Positions 47,365 through 59,774 of a DNA stretch of 64,000 nt are shown piece after piece. The number at the start of each line of letters is the position of its first letter. Position 1 is the stretch's first letter. Source of the DNA: Corylus avellana (Eukaryota > Streptophyta > Magnoliopsida > Fagales > Betulaceae); NCBI RefSeq assembly GCF_901000735.1, contig NC_081542.1, positions 36,638,571 to 36,702,570 of the forward strand. Reading direction: 5' to 3'. A program made the translations under genes and the position numbers. Under the pieces are notes generated by a model. The model was not told where the DNA came from and made no database searches. It worked only from the letters and a program-made list of their open reading frames with translations.

Positions 47365-48530
47365 TTTGATATGAATTGATGAGGAATTTTGTTTAGAAAA
47401 ATTATATATAATTCTGATTGTCAATTACGAATTTATTAAGAACATATATATATCTCTATTTGATGTCTATAATTATGTGGAGTATGGGACTTGGGAACCA
47501 TGACTAATTGCCTTATGGAAAGCCCGTTTAGTAAAGAGTTTTGTTATGAATTTTTTGTTTTAATAGTAATAAAAAATAATGTGATACAAAGGTAAAAAGA
47601 TATTTGAGAAAAGGACAGGGTAGATTTTTATTTTATTTTAATTTAGGCTATTTCTTTACATCGAAACGTTTTGAATTATGCCACCTATTAAGACCGTGGC
47701 ATTGTTATTGAGACAATTAGAAAGAATTTTCTTCCTAAAAGACTTTATTCTTTACTTTTGTACCGACACTTCATTTTCAAAAACCAAAAGATAATTTTTT
47801 GCTATTTACAACATAGAGAGTAAGAACATTATAACATGCCACATTTTTAATATATAGTATTTTTCAAGCGTTTCGATGTAAAGAAACGACTTAAACTACC
47901 AGATTTGAAAATCCACAATTTCTTTTAAAGTCCATAGAAAAAATGAATGAGTGTTGATTCAAATAGCTAAGGCGCATTTATCGAATTCATACTCCTATAA
48001 AAGGAATCATAAGTTCTAGTCATATATAATACTCAAAAACATAGGTTGACATTCCTAAATGGTAGCTCAATTTGTTGGAGATTATGGCTCATGAAACGGA
48101 GTTGAATCCTCCTCCCCTTTTCTCCTCTTTTTGTGCGGATGTGTTGAACATGTTAAAAAAATAAAAAAAAAAAAAAAAAAAAAAATGGAGGTTAATATGG
48201 TTGGACTTACTAAATGTAGAAACCAGTCTAGTTATTCGGCAGAAATTCACATATTGACTAGAAGAGCAATCCCTCGCTCAGCTCCCAGCTTCACATTTGT
48301 TACAAGTACCTGATGAAGCAAAATCAATACCCAAATAACTTATTCTTTATCTTTCTCTTCTTCCTTTTTTTTTTTTTTTTTCTAAAAAAAAATTCCAATA
48401 CCCATCTGAAAGCAACAAAAATCCAAATTCTACAAGGCCTAATCCAACTACTGAGGGATAGTTGATCAACAACAAAGTGAATCTCCATTCTTGTAAGAAT
48501 CAGAGAAAACTTCACTACTTAGCCATGTAA
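47365..48530. other. Non-coding, with a diverged SINE-like piece at ~48050-48185
   Basis: After the gene the sequence is AT-rich. At about 48050-48185 a box A-like GGTAGCTCAATTTG, a GTTGAATCC, a TTTTTGTGCGGATGTG segment and a poly(A) run match the SINE family seen at 27615 and 57283. No target duplication was evident. Confidence 0.5.
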
Positions 48531-49830
48531 TTAATGTTACGGGTGTCTTGTCAGCAGCCGCTTTCAAAACAAGATGCAATTTCAATTATATTTACATTAT
48601 TTATGGAGAAATGCTATAGATTAATAAGTTCTTGATATTTGACCCATATTCTCCTATAAATTCAATAGATCAACTATTAGATTTGTGGCGTCTACCATTG
48701 ACTTATATGGGATCCATTTAAGGCTACAAATCTAATGGTTAATTTGTAAGATGAAATAACAGAGGAAAAAATATGGCTCCCCAAACTACCAGCTAGTTGC
48801 AAGTTGGCCCCCCAATGTTTAAAATGTAATAAAGTAGCCCCATGAAGTTCCAAAAAATGCCAAATTGGCCACTCCATTAATTAACACCGTCAAATTGGAT
48901 GAAAAATGCTATATGATGTCGTTTTTTGAGGTTAAGTTACTAAAATCCCTTTTTGGGAAGAAAAAAATCAATTTAAAAAAAACCCCCAAAACGACGTTGT
49001 TTGGCTTGAGAAAAAAATTAATTAAAAAACAAATTTAGAACGAGTGGTTTAGGGGGTGGCTTGCCGACCACCCCCAGGCTTATTTAAATTTTTTTTTTCA
49101 AGCCAAACGACATCATTTTGGGGAGCCTTTTTTTAATTGATTTTTCTTTTTATCAAAAAGGCATTTTAATAACTTAACCTCAAAAAACAACGCCGTATTC
49201 CATTTTTCATCTAATTTGACAGTACTGACTAATGGAGTGGCCAATTTGACATTTTTTGAAACTTTATGGGGCTACTTTATTACATTTTCAACATTGGGAG
49301 GTCAACTTGCGACTAACTGGTTATTTGGGGGGCCATTTTATATTTTTCCTTATAAAAGAAATATGATCAAAATATTAACACCAATCATTAACAAGGCTAG
49401 GCATGTTGGATGATTTTCCAAAGGATATGAGTAATGACTATAGAACCATACTAAGAGAATTTTACTCTGAAAGATATGAAGATATAATATAATTGGATTC
49501 AACACCTATAAATTCACCACCCCATATCTCAAAAGTAAACATTGAGTTCATGGCTTGGTAATTCTAATTAAGGTCACCTTCACCTTTCCACAGAAAATGA
49601 GAAACAGCAAGAGAGATCAGCATGAAAGCAAAACAGAAGCTAGAGAGCAAGAAGAGTAATGTTGGAGACAATTAGGTATAAATTGTAAGATGGGCAACCA
49701 AAATTCCCAAATAATTTGCTTTGAACAACTAAATTACAGAGTATGACATTACTAGATAGGGATATATATACTAATCCCAACTCAAGATGCAGCCCAAAAT
49801 TGTTCACATGCTCCAGCTAGGTTCATAGTT

Positions 49831-49928
49831 CTCAAGGGGTAGCTCAATTGGCTGGGACCACGCCTAATGAAGTAAAGGTCACTAGTTCGAATCACCTTCC
49901 CCGCTCTTATCCGGACATGTCAAAAAAA
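49831..49928 (+). mobile_element. tRNA-derived SINE, right arm only
   Basis: GGGGTAGCTCAATTGGCTGG (box A-like), then TCACTAGTTCGAATCACC (box B-like), CGGACATGTC and an A-run. The matching place in the left A block (about 34970-34995) runs through without it. Target duplication not clear. Confidence 0.75.
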
Positions 49929-50594
49929 GCTACTAAAATTTTGGACAGCGACTGTTGTGTACTACAGCTTACTCAAGACATTAGTATGTCCTCACCAAAC
50001 AAAGATACATAAAGTACATGGTATTATTCAAATACAATCATTAATAAGACTCGGGGGGAAAGTACACTTTACTCTCCCAAGTTTAGGGCGATTTTTAATT
50101 CGACCTTCAATGTTTCAATTTTTGCAATGCACCCCCCAAATTTCTAAATTTCTGCAAGTCGACCAATTTTATCCCAAAATAACTATATTGCCACTAAATT
50201 TTTTTTTTAACAAAAAAAAAAATGGGGTTTAAAAATGGCGAGATGGCCAAAGGGGTGGCCACCCCGAATTTTTTTAAAAATGTTTTATAAAAAATTAGGG
50301 GCAATATGGGAATTTTAGGATAAAAATAGTTGAATTGCAAAAATTTGGAAGTTTGGAGTGATGTATTGCAAAAATTGAAATATTTGAGGTTGAATTGAAA
50401 ATCGCCCCAAACTTTGGGGGGTAAAGTATAGTTTTCCCTAAGACTCGACAGCAAATTACAGCAAACACAAAAACTTTGAATTTTTGTTCTTTTCTATTTT
50501 CAGCTTGTTTTGCCACATTCAAATCCCAATGATGCCTTACTCTAATACCCTAATTCTGGGAGAGTTATCCCATGTACAGGGGTTCTAAACTCAA

Positions 50595-50599
<5 letters not shown>

Positions 50600-50634
<35 letters not shown>
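50600..50634. repeat. (TA)n microsatellite
   Basis: Pure TA run in the right A block, in the tail of the SINE-like copy; the left copy has an A-rich/ATA tail instead. Confidence 0.85.
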
Positions 50635-50636
<2 letters not shown>

Positions 50637-51249
50637 CAAGGAACCCTTTCAAAGTAGGGTCACTTCATATACCCCATTTTCTTGGGGTAAACTTCGGACT
50701 CATGTAAAGTGCTCTCTCCATACGGATCAGATAATATTCCTGCTTCGTCAACAGGTTGGCCCCAAGAAATTGTTTGCACCCAAGGTGATTCGAACTTTAG
50801 ACCCCATAGAATGCCACCAAGACTAAGGCCCTTACGACTTGAGTTTAGTTTTTTAAACTCAATACTCTCATTGATGATCAAATATTATTTTGGCAGCCAC
50901 TCAGAAGCTGCTTGTCACAGACACTCTTATTGGTGAAGCTTTAGCCGCTATTGCTGTGATGGAAACCCACAACAATGAATAGAAATATTGAATTCCTTTT
51001 GGGTAGGAGAGATCACAATTAAATCCAATTAAGGTTGGAAACAAACCATAAACAAGCTTTCGCTAAATAATTCTTCATTCTTCTTGATTAATGACAATAT
51101 GCTCTTTAAATAGAGTACAATAGAATGATAAACTGATAAGAACTCTAATTAATCATAATTCTAATCTAGTTCTAATTTTAAATAATATAATCTTAATGAA
51201 TTGGAATGAAATACAAATCTTATCTCTATCATTTTGCATCTCAGTTGGC

Positions 51250-51570
51250 TTTATCCTCGGCCTTCAATTCTCCTTTTTTGGAGGGTGACGCTCTTCTTGT
51301 GATTTTGGCTATCAATACTCTATCTCTTTTTTTCTCTTGGAATTTTTTTAATATCATTTTTGATATTATATTAGGTTTGTCCTCCTTTCAAAGTGAGAAT
51401 GTTTAAAAGTGTCACTTAGTACAAATTTTCATGCACATGCTCTTACTAAATGGGCCGCTTTCCATCTTATTTTTGGAAGCATTCCTAAAAGATCTCACAT
51501 TGTCTCTTCCATCCTGATCAAGAATGGAAAACATCCTCCCCTTTAAGTCTTTAACCCTTTTTCCCTATTC
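51250..51570 (+). pseudogene. LINE RNase H-like tail fragment, inverted duplicate
   Basis: Counterpart of 33580-33850. The frame reads STNFHAHALTKWAAFHLIFG and runs to a poly(A) at 51577-51591. Interrupted by stops upstream. Confidence 0.6.
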
Positions 51571-51842
51571 AATTAAAAAAAAAAAAAAAAAACCACTAAA
51601 ATTTTGGAAAGCAACTATTGTAGGTTCTCACTAAACAAAAATACATAAAGCAGATGTTATATATCCATATAACAACAAACACTAAACTTGAATTTTTTGG
51701 AGAACTGTACAATTTTATTAGGTTGCTCCAGTAATTTGGAATCCAACATGAAGAAGCCAAAAATTGAATAATAAGTCATAATTCGTATAAAAAATAAATT
51801 GAAAATGAAACCCCAAATAAGAAATTAAAATCCTTGCCCATC

Positions 51843-52668
51843 TCAATGGACAGGGGGCAATGGGTAGCGGCAGAGGGGACAGAGGCGACTCATCTTCAGC
51901 CACTTGACAATGCAACCTCCGTGATAGACATGGGAGCACGGCCGCCGAGTGAGCTCCAGCCCACCCTCAAATTCCTCCGTGCAAATTATGCACTCTCCGA
52001 TCCACCCCAACCTATCTTCAAAGGTTACCTTCTCCAATCGCTCGATTGCAGATCGAGCGGCCGGGATGGGTCTGCCCGCATCGACCGCCATAGACTCCCT
52101 CAAAAGTATATCCATAACCTCCTCGGACTCATCATCATCATCATCATCAACCTCCTCAGAAACGACCGTCATGTGTTCAAGGGCTACCACGATCGGCGCC
52201 CTTCCCGTCCCGGCGGCGGCCGCCAATGAATATCTCGCAATACGGCTTGGCGGTGTTCTGCGGGGGCACCCATTTCCGAAAGCACGGACAACATGCGAGC
52301 TCCACCATCGCGCAACAGAACCCCGTGTTTTGGGACCCAGAAGGTTCTCAATCGGGTGGGAGATCGCGTTGGCACGACGGACACCGGATGGTCGACATCG
52401 CCGATGAATTTCTCGATTCGTTGCCACTCGGTGACGCAAAATTCGATGGCAACCTCACCCGCCGCGTGTGGGTGCGCGATGATGGGTGGGCTTGGGCGGC
52501 GCCCCTGCCACACTCTGAATCTGAAACCGTAGAAGGTGTTGCCGCTTGACGCCATGTTTGGGGAAAATAGACAACGTAAGCGCAACGCAGGAGGATTATG
52601 TGAGGAAATAAAAGTAGCCATAGGGGAAAATAGCTGGGCTTTGAAATATATATATATAGTTCTTGTCC
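51843..52668 (-). pseudogene. RING-H2 gene copy, frameshifted
   Basis: Inverted copy of the gene at 32602-33378. The N-terminal part is open from about 52630 (MATFISSHNPP..) down to about 52230. The C-terminal part, with the acidic run and RING finger, is open in another frame down to 51843. The switch lies near 52225-52235, where the working copy has GATATCTCAGTGGCGGCC and this one GATATTCATTGGCGGCC, one base shorter. The frame thus ends early and the product lacks the RING. The finger itself keeps its eight ligands (TRRPCSHVYHGGC). Confidence 0.88.
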
Positions 52669-52836
52669 AATTAGAAAAAGAAAAGGTATATTTCATTTTA
52701 ATAGGATAAAATTATTAAAAATACGAATATTTTTCACATGTTCAAAAGTAGATATGAAATAAATTTCCATCCTATTTCTTTTTAGAGTAATGCTATTTAT
52801 TTAGTATGATCATTTATAATTATTATATAATTAAAT

Positions 52837-54915
52837 TGAGAATAACTTCTATAGAGTCTTGGCACAAACAAAAGCATTTGTGCCCTCCAATAAGAAGGCC
52901 ACACATCAGCGTGAAACACTATAACAAAAATATGGTGTTCCACCTAATCTTTTTCTAGAATACGTAAAACAAAGCACCTTCTAGAATAATTCTTTTATAT
53001 TTTTCTCGAAAACCACCCCAGCCACCAATCTGCTGCTGGAGACGACGCCGACCAAAAAAGAGAAAGCCGGAGATGACGGATACGACCCCTATAGAAAACG
53101 CCGAGTAAGAACCAAGCTCCTCCTCCCTCTCTCCGGTGCCCCTCTCTTGTAGCATGATGCATCTATATTTTCTTGATGTGATCCATGGGATTACTTTATT
53201 GTGCGTATGATGTACAAGATCCCAACACGTGGGAGAAAGAAATTATGTCTTCGTACCCCTTTTATGCGAGATACTCTTTTCCCAATATGATAGCATAGAT
53301 TCCAATATGGTGTTAATTGAGTAATGATATAAGTTGGATTAGAGTCATCTCAAATGTGATATGGTATTTAAAATCACCAACAGATCCAAATTCAATAATG
53401 ATTGTCTCAAATTCAATAGTAATTTTAAATGTCACATTACATTTGGGATGACTATAAGAAGACTCTAGTCCTACTAATATCATTACTCGTGTGAATTTCC
53501 TTGTAAGTTGCACTATTGATCACAAGAGTGTATAGTTTTCATGTGAAAAAGATCTGATCATAATAGTGATTTTGATTTGTTTTCTTTGTAAAGATGATTG
53601 TGATCTGATACCCTAATTGCTTTCCATGTAGAGGTTGATTGAGTGGGTTGCACCTATAATTTATATCCCCAACAATTTTGATTTTTGGTTAGACAATCCC
53701 CTATAGGACACAAGATATATTTCTAAATGTTGCTAGAAGGTTCAAAAAACTAAGTCTCTCCATGACCATATTTTTAAGCTCGTTTTTTGTTTTTTTTTTT
53801 TTGCTCTTTAACTAAAAAGATAGGTGTGAAAGATCAATTGTAGTTATTTTAGCTAGGCGTGACATCAAATCTGATATTAAAGAATTTGATTGTATTAATT
53901 TCAGAGATTTAATTGTAATCAAATTTTTATGGTAATCAAATTTAATTGATTTGATAGTACATGTCTACCTCAATTCTCCTAGAAATAGGAGTCTTCTCAT
54001 CGTAACATAATCAAGGAATAAGAGCAAAATGTAGCCCTTTAGGCCTTACGTTTATTTTCTCTATTCCGTTTTGTCTTTAATTCTTTATGTATTATCTTTT
54101 ATTTCATGTACCAAAGCTATAGGGTAACACTAGTTTTGGATCGTGTGAATTTCAATTTTTTTATTTTTTATTTTATTCTCTTATCGTTTTGTCTCTCACT
54201 ATGATTATTTTCCTGTAGTGCTCAATCTCTTGCCGATATATGATGGTAAGTATATATGTACTACATAATACAGTGAGGAGTTGATTAGACCTTTTATTGT
54301 GTAGAATGGGTGTTTGTTCTCTTCTAATTTTGTGGCTGGTAAAAAAAAAAAAAAAAAAATCAGTTGAAAGAAAAAGAACGGGTGTTCGTTCTCTGCATTT
54401 AAGGCCCATAATTGACCTCATTTGTGGCTCATGGTTGACTTTTATTTCATCTCGTAGTTGACTCTCATTTAAAGCTCATAGTTGCCCTCATTTTTCACTA
54501 TTTTGTGGGCCTTCATTTTGGTATATTTTTATTTAATTAGGCATATCTCCAGTCACCGTTGCCGACCGCCTCCAGTCATCACCACCAGTGAGACTTTGGT
54601 TCAACCCTTTCTATTCGTTATTTCGGTGAAACTCTAAATTAACAAGAGAAGTGTTTTAATTTTTGTTGTTATGATCTATTTTGTTGGCAAGTCCCTTCTG
54701 TCTTGCATCCATATATTTCTGTGTTTTACTTAGAGAGAGAGAGAGAGAGAGAGAGAGGTGCTCAACAAACATCAATTTTATATTATACCTCAACTCCACC
54801 TAGAGAGAGTTACATAGGCAACCTTTTATTCTATTATCATTACGATGGAATGAGGCTAACATGGCTAAAAGATGAAGGTCATAACAGTTCCATAAGTTTC
54901 TTACTTGTTGTTCCA
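52837..54915. other. GLP4 3' flank (inverted), no gene
   Basis: Reverse complement of the GLP3 flank 42304-44370, including the hairpin MITE (about 53310-53495) and the empty CACTA site (GTTGCTAGAAGGTTC near 53731-53745). Contains a GA microsatellite (54731-54757). Confidence 0.65.
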
Positions 54916-55794
54916 TTAGAACGTTTTCTGAAGATATTCAATAATCTTCGGCTCAAGTTGGAAGGCCTTGGCGAGAACATCAGGATTGATAGGAGGATTG
55001 GATCCGAAAACAGCGTCTGCTATCCTCATAACACTTGGATTTTGGCTGCTTAGACTAGCAAAGGCTACAGCATTGGTGTGCCCCACGTTGAACTGGAAGT
55101 GAATGAGACCAATTGGAAACACAAACACATCTCCCTTGTTTAGAACTTTGGAGAAAAGACGGTTTTCCGGGTTGGATGTGACAAAACCAACGTACAAAGT
55201 ACCCTCTATGACTATTAGAATCTCAGAGGCACGAGGGTGAGTGTGGGGAGGGTTTACGCCATATGGTGCATAGTCAATGCGAGCTATGGATATCCCTAAA
55301 GTGTTGAGGCCTGGAATCAGGTCCACAGTCACAAGAGTAACATTCGACCCAAGTGGATTGGCCGTATTTCTAGGAATCTGAAGCCCTTGGAAGAAGAAAT
55401 CATTGGCATTGGCAAGCTTAAAATTCTTGCAGAATTTTCCATTCACAAACACTGCAAGAAAGAAATCTTTGTCAGTACTAAAAGAAAAAGAAAAGTGACA
55501 CATTCATAATAACAGTTTGTAAGATGCCATGCAACTAACAGTCTTGCTCCTAAGCAAAATGTAATGAGCTTTAATACTTAACATGATCAGAACCATTATA
55601 TATATATATATATATATGCAGAAGCTTGATAAATAAATAAGTAAAAACTATATATGTATATATATACCAGCAGACTTGGGATCATCAATTGCTACACAAA
55701 TGTCTTGAAGAGGGCTGGGATCATAGGCAGAGACAAGGGAGGATGTGAGTGACAAGAGAGCCACAATTGCAAGGAAATGGACTCCTTTCATCAT
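54916..55794 (-). CDS. Germin-like protein GLP4
   Basis: Minus-strand exons 55668-55794 and 54916-55451, 220 aa. Signal peptide as in the other copies. The mature protein has both cysteines, [12 protein letters not shown] and [11 protein letters not shown] intact. It is a mosaic: KLANANDFF and LGISIARID resemble GLP2, the middle matches GLP1, and the C-terminal [19 protein letters not shown] matches GLP3. Upstream DNA is the inverted copy of the GLP1 promoter (TATA at 55851-55858). Secreted cupin, activity unknown. Confidence 0.93.
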
Positions 55795-58317
55795 ATCTAA
55801 TATTTTGCTTTAATGGTGATGGGTGATAAATCTTGAATGGAAAACCTGTGTATTTATAGATAAAAGCTGTTGAACAGGGCAATGTTTGAGTCAAAGAAAA
55901 CACCGCAAGTCTTCAGTGATTATGGATTAAATAAGAGAAAGTTGGAAGTTCTTCAACAACTACTGCATGCATAATTTTAAGCTCGTTAGGTTTCACCTTC
56001 TCATGCTTTTTCTCTTTGCTTAATGGATTCGTCTTATTCTTGACATGTGCTCATTTTTTGATTGGGCCACGGCAGCACTTCATTATTGCCATAACATATT
56101 TGTAAAGGTGCCTTCGTCAATAAACAAAGAAATTAAGCACTCAAATCTTTTGCCTCATTGGATATGATCTTGCTTCAGCATAGCGTGTACAACAGAATTA
56201 TAAGTCTATGTCTTAAGATATGTTAGGTAAATATTTATTGCGTTAAGAAATATTTATTGTATTAAGGTGTGATAATGGAAAACCAAAAACAAAAAAAACA
56301 AGAAAGAAAGTATTTGCAAAGTTCATGTAATTCAACCTAATATAATGACTTGTGCATTAAGGCAACAAAGCCTTGAGAAGGAGTTTATAATCAGGATTTT
56401 GGATTTGGGGGGTCCGAAGATATATATAGTCTCTTTATGTGTGTGCGCATTCGTGTTTATGTAAAATAAAAATACACAAGTTTTAAATTCAATTTCATAT
56501 TAAATCATAGTGTATTTGTGTGTTTTTTAAAGTGATGTTTTGCTTCCAAATAGTAAGCGCGTTCGAGACGCATCCCAAGTCTAAAATTAAAAAGATTTAA
56601 CATAATAGTAGACATGTCATTTGAGGGTGAAAAATTAAACATTTGACAGGGCCACAATATAAGAAATAGTATTTCTATAGATTTTTTTTTAAAATAATAT
56701 AAAAAATTCGAACCTATGTTGGTTCGCCGTGTCTATAATTAGATGAGTGTTAGGCTTATAAATATGATTAGGTTTTTCAAAATTTGAACTTATTTTATAT
56801 CCAATCATATTTTAAAAGTTTTTTCTGTAAAATTTGTTTGTAAACCTAGCATTCCTCCAATAATTAATGTTAAAGTGCTTGAGATTTGTACTTAATGGAT
56901 TTCATGGGGAAAAAAAAAAAAACAACAGGGTAAAACTTTGATTTTTTTTTTTTCACATAACTGCATATGAATTTCTGCTTAAAACAAAAACAAAAAGAAA
57001 TTGGAAACCAAACAAGGCTTTAGTACGCTAGTGGAAATTACTGTAATTTCCTTCTAATCCAATCCAAATACACTCCCATTCCTTGTATCCAAACAGCCGT
57101 GTACGAATTTGAAATTTAGAATGCTTTGGATTAAAACAAATATGTGTATTCTTATACATATCGTTTACGACACGTTTTCTATCCAGAAATATGTTGTCCT
57201 TTTTATTTTATTTTTTCTTTGTTTGAAATTGCCCACATAATCATTATTTCCTTGCTGGCAAGCACCAAGAAAACGTAATCTAGTCCCTAAGAGGTAGCTC
57301 AATTGGCTAGGACCACACTTTATGAAGTGGGGGTCACTAGTTCGAATCCCCTTCCCCCCTCTTGTGCGGACATGTCAAAAAAAAAAAAAAACCATAATCT
57401 ATAAAGCAATTTCCTTCAAAAAAATTTGATCTTCTTGAGTTAATAATTTAAGTGTGGGGTCGAGCACCGTCCAATCAGAATCGAGATTACTGTTAATCCA
57501 AATCTGTGAAAAAATATGAGAGAGAGGGAGGAGTTGTACCAAAAGGTTGATAGATAGTTGTTGAACTTTTTTTTCTCATTGATGGGAAACAAGAGTTGTT
57601 GATGGCCAGTTAGGGAGATAGTGACCGTTAATCCTAATCTTAGGTTGTAATCGTTATCTAATTGAAACCGACATATACATCATCCCAAATAGGCAAATAG
57701 GATAATTCTTTGATTCCCTATTTAAGAAACTATAACAAAGTGTTCTCTTCTTCCTTGCTTTCATATTTTACATTTTTTTTGTTCCTTTTTTTTTTTTGAA
57801 TATATTTTACATAATTCGTTTTTTTTTTTTTTTTTTTGCTTACTGTTTGTTTTGATTATGGGATTCTTCGTTCTAACAGGCCATTAGGAAAAATGTGCCG
57901 AAACTAGTCAAGACAGTTGAACGGATTTGAATTAGATTGAGATTCAATATAATTTGAGCAGCCAATGTGATAAAATATATATGAGCTACCTACTCGGACA
58001 AGTAAAACTCATATATCTTCTCTCATATTAACTATCCGAATTCATTCATTCATTTTACATATATTTTTAACATTATAAGTGTAAAATTGTTAAAATTTCA
58101 CATATACCTACAGATTCCATGAGATATAGTAAAACTAGAATGAACAGTAAAGTAGCAATAAATGCAAGAATATTTAATTTCATAATATATAGTAGACTAC
58201 GGTAGAAGAGCAAATGCTAAGACCGACATGATGATTGGTTTAGGTAAGGCGGCCAGCCAAATTCGGGCACTTACAAAGAATTTAATAGCAAGTGCTTCTC
58301 ACAAAATTTTTTAAGTC
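55795..58317. other. GLP4 upstream DNA (inverted copy of 8850-11366)
   Basis: No gene. Carries the GLP4 promoter, the shortened MITE (about 56740-56865), a SINE at 57283-57391 that is absent from the left copy, and the AT-rich hairpin (about 57930-58045). Confidence 0.65.
57275..57401 (+). mobile_element. tRNA-derived SINE with short target duplication
   Basis: GTCCCTAAGAGGTAGCTCA, TCACTAGTTCGAATCCCC, GCGGACATGTC and a poly(A). Flanking GTAATCTA (57275-57282) and ATAATCTA (57394-57401) are a near-perfect 8-bp duplication. The left arm has no insertion at the matching site near 9868. Confidence 0.85.
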
Positions 58318-59691
58318 CTATCTAGAGAAGATTGATGGGTGTTTCTCGATTATGGTATTTTCACATATATTTAAGCGAATAAAATAATTAAGAATTGTCC
58401 ATCTGGCATTATAATTACCAATGTCAATGCAGGAAAAAAACAAAAAACAAAAGTTCGTTGTCGTTGGCTGGTACTCTACAATGAGATAATTCATCTCCAC
58501 CTCTGAAAGTAACAGAATATTATCATTAAAACTCATTGACAAGTTACCAACAAAAAAATAATAATAATAAAGCAGATAATAATAACACAAATTATTACCA
58601 CCAACCTTTATCAGAAAGCTATTAACGAGAGAGGTGTTTTGCATGGATATGTTTCGATGCCATCCCATGCAGCTGTGAGCCTGTGAGGGTCCCATGTGAG
58701 ACTGGTCCTGGAACAAGAAGGGTAATCAACAATAATTTAAGTAAATCCATGGAAAGCAAAAAGCTTGAAAAATCCTAATGATGATGTTAAGTACCATATC
58801 TTGCAAACTATCCTGCACATCAAAACAAGTCTGTGTAGTTTGTGGTCTGAAATGCAACTGCCCCTGCATGAAACAGAGTATCATTATTTATTAAACACAT
58901 AGTAGCAAGGTTTTGATAATCAACAACACTAATAATCCAAGGATCCCCAAAATCTTTTGGGTATATCAAGGTATCCATAACACAAATGGCCCAGAGAAAT
59001 GTGAATTGAACTCCTTTTATTTTTAGATGACTTCCTTGACATATCTATCAAGCCAACAAAAGCCCGCGAGGGTCAACTTCAATAATCGACTCATTTGGTT
59101 TATATCACGAGATTGGTTGTTCGGGTCCTCACTTAACTGATACACGGTTCTTGTGGGCAGAATCATGTATCCGCAGTTTACCCAACAATTGTTGCAACAG
59201 TTGGGTCACGATGTGGCTCTGCCTTGAAGGTGTTCTACATCATCAAAATATATCAGCCAACAAAACTATAACTTCTTCTTTTTTAATGAGTAACGCAAAT
59301 TATATTAAAAAAAACATAAGACGCCCTTGTGTACACATGCAGTATACAAGAAAGGCGCAACATGCCACCGACCCAACCGAAACAAAAGCCTTGTACAACA
59401 TCGAAAACCCTTAATACTCAAAAGCCAACAAAACTACAACTAACATGATAGAACGCCATACCATCCCATGCAACCTTTGTTGAGTTAGGTAATGGCCATC
59501 ATGGATAGGTGCAATTGAGTTCAGTTGTCCCTACAACAAAAAATAAGAGCCCAATTTAGGTATTGCATTTATAGACATAACAAAACAATATCCAAAAAAT
59601 CAATTAGTCAAATATCGATTACCAGCCCTTGCATGTTATGTTGGTTTCTGTAATATTCATCGCGACTTGGAACTATTGAGTTGAATTGTCC
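58318..59691 (-). pseudogene. FAR1-like gene, 3' exons only
   Basis: Inverted copy of FAR1 exons 5-8: 59623-59691, 59462-59530, 58795-58863, and the last exon from 58707. Splice sites are kept. The last exon has an 8-bp insertion (GCTCACAG repeated), which shifts the frame relative to the intact gene. The large exon with DNA-binding, transposase and SWIM regions is absent, because a CACTA-type end begins at 59775 inside the preceding intron. It cannot encode a FAR1 protein. Confidence 0.88.
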
Positions 59692-59774
59692 CTATGAGAA
59701 GCAAAAGATGGGTAAAAGAAGTTATTGATAAACATAAAGGTTATGTTGTTGGAAATACTTATCTATGGTTCCTT

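Larger units (their letters stand above)
48531..52836. repeat. A block, right (inverted) copy
   Basis: Reverse complement of 32356-36339. It starts at GGGTGTCTTGTCAGCAGCCGC (48541) and ends near TATATAATTAAATT (52836), where GLP block sequence begins. It contains the foldback elements (48770-49350; 50058-50445), a SINE-like copy (50590-50865), a LINE tail (51250-51570) and the RING pseudogene. An extra SINE at 49831-49928 is absent from the left copy. Confidence 0.85.

Noticed and set aside
46792..47424. Antisense ORF of 210 codons over the RING-D-like gene
   Set aside because: Shadow frame; the sense strand explains the sequence.
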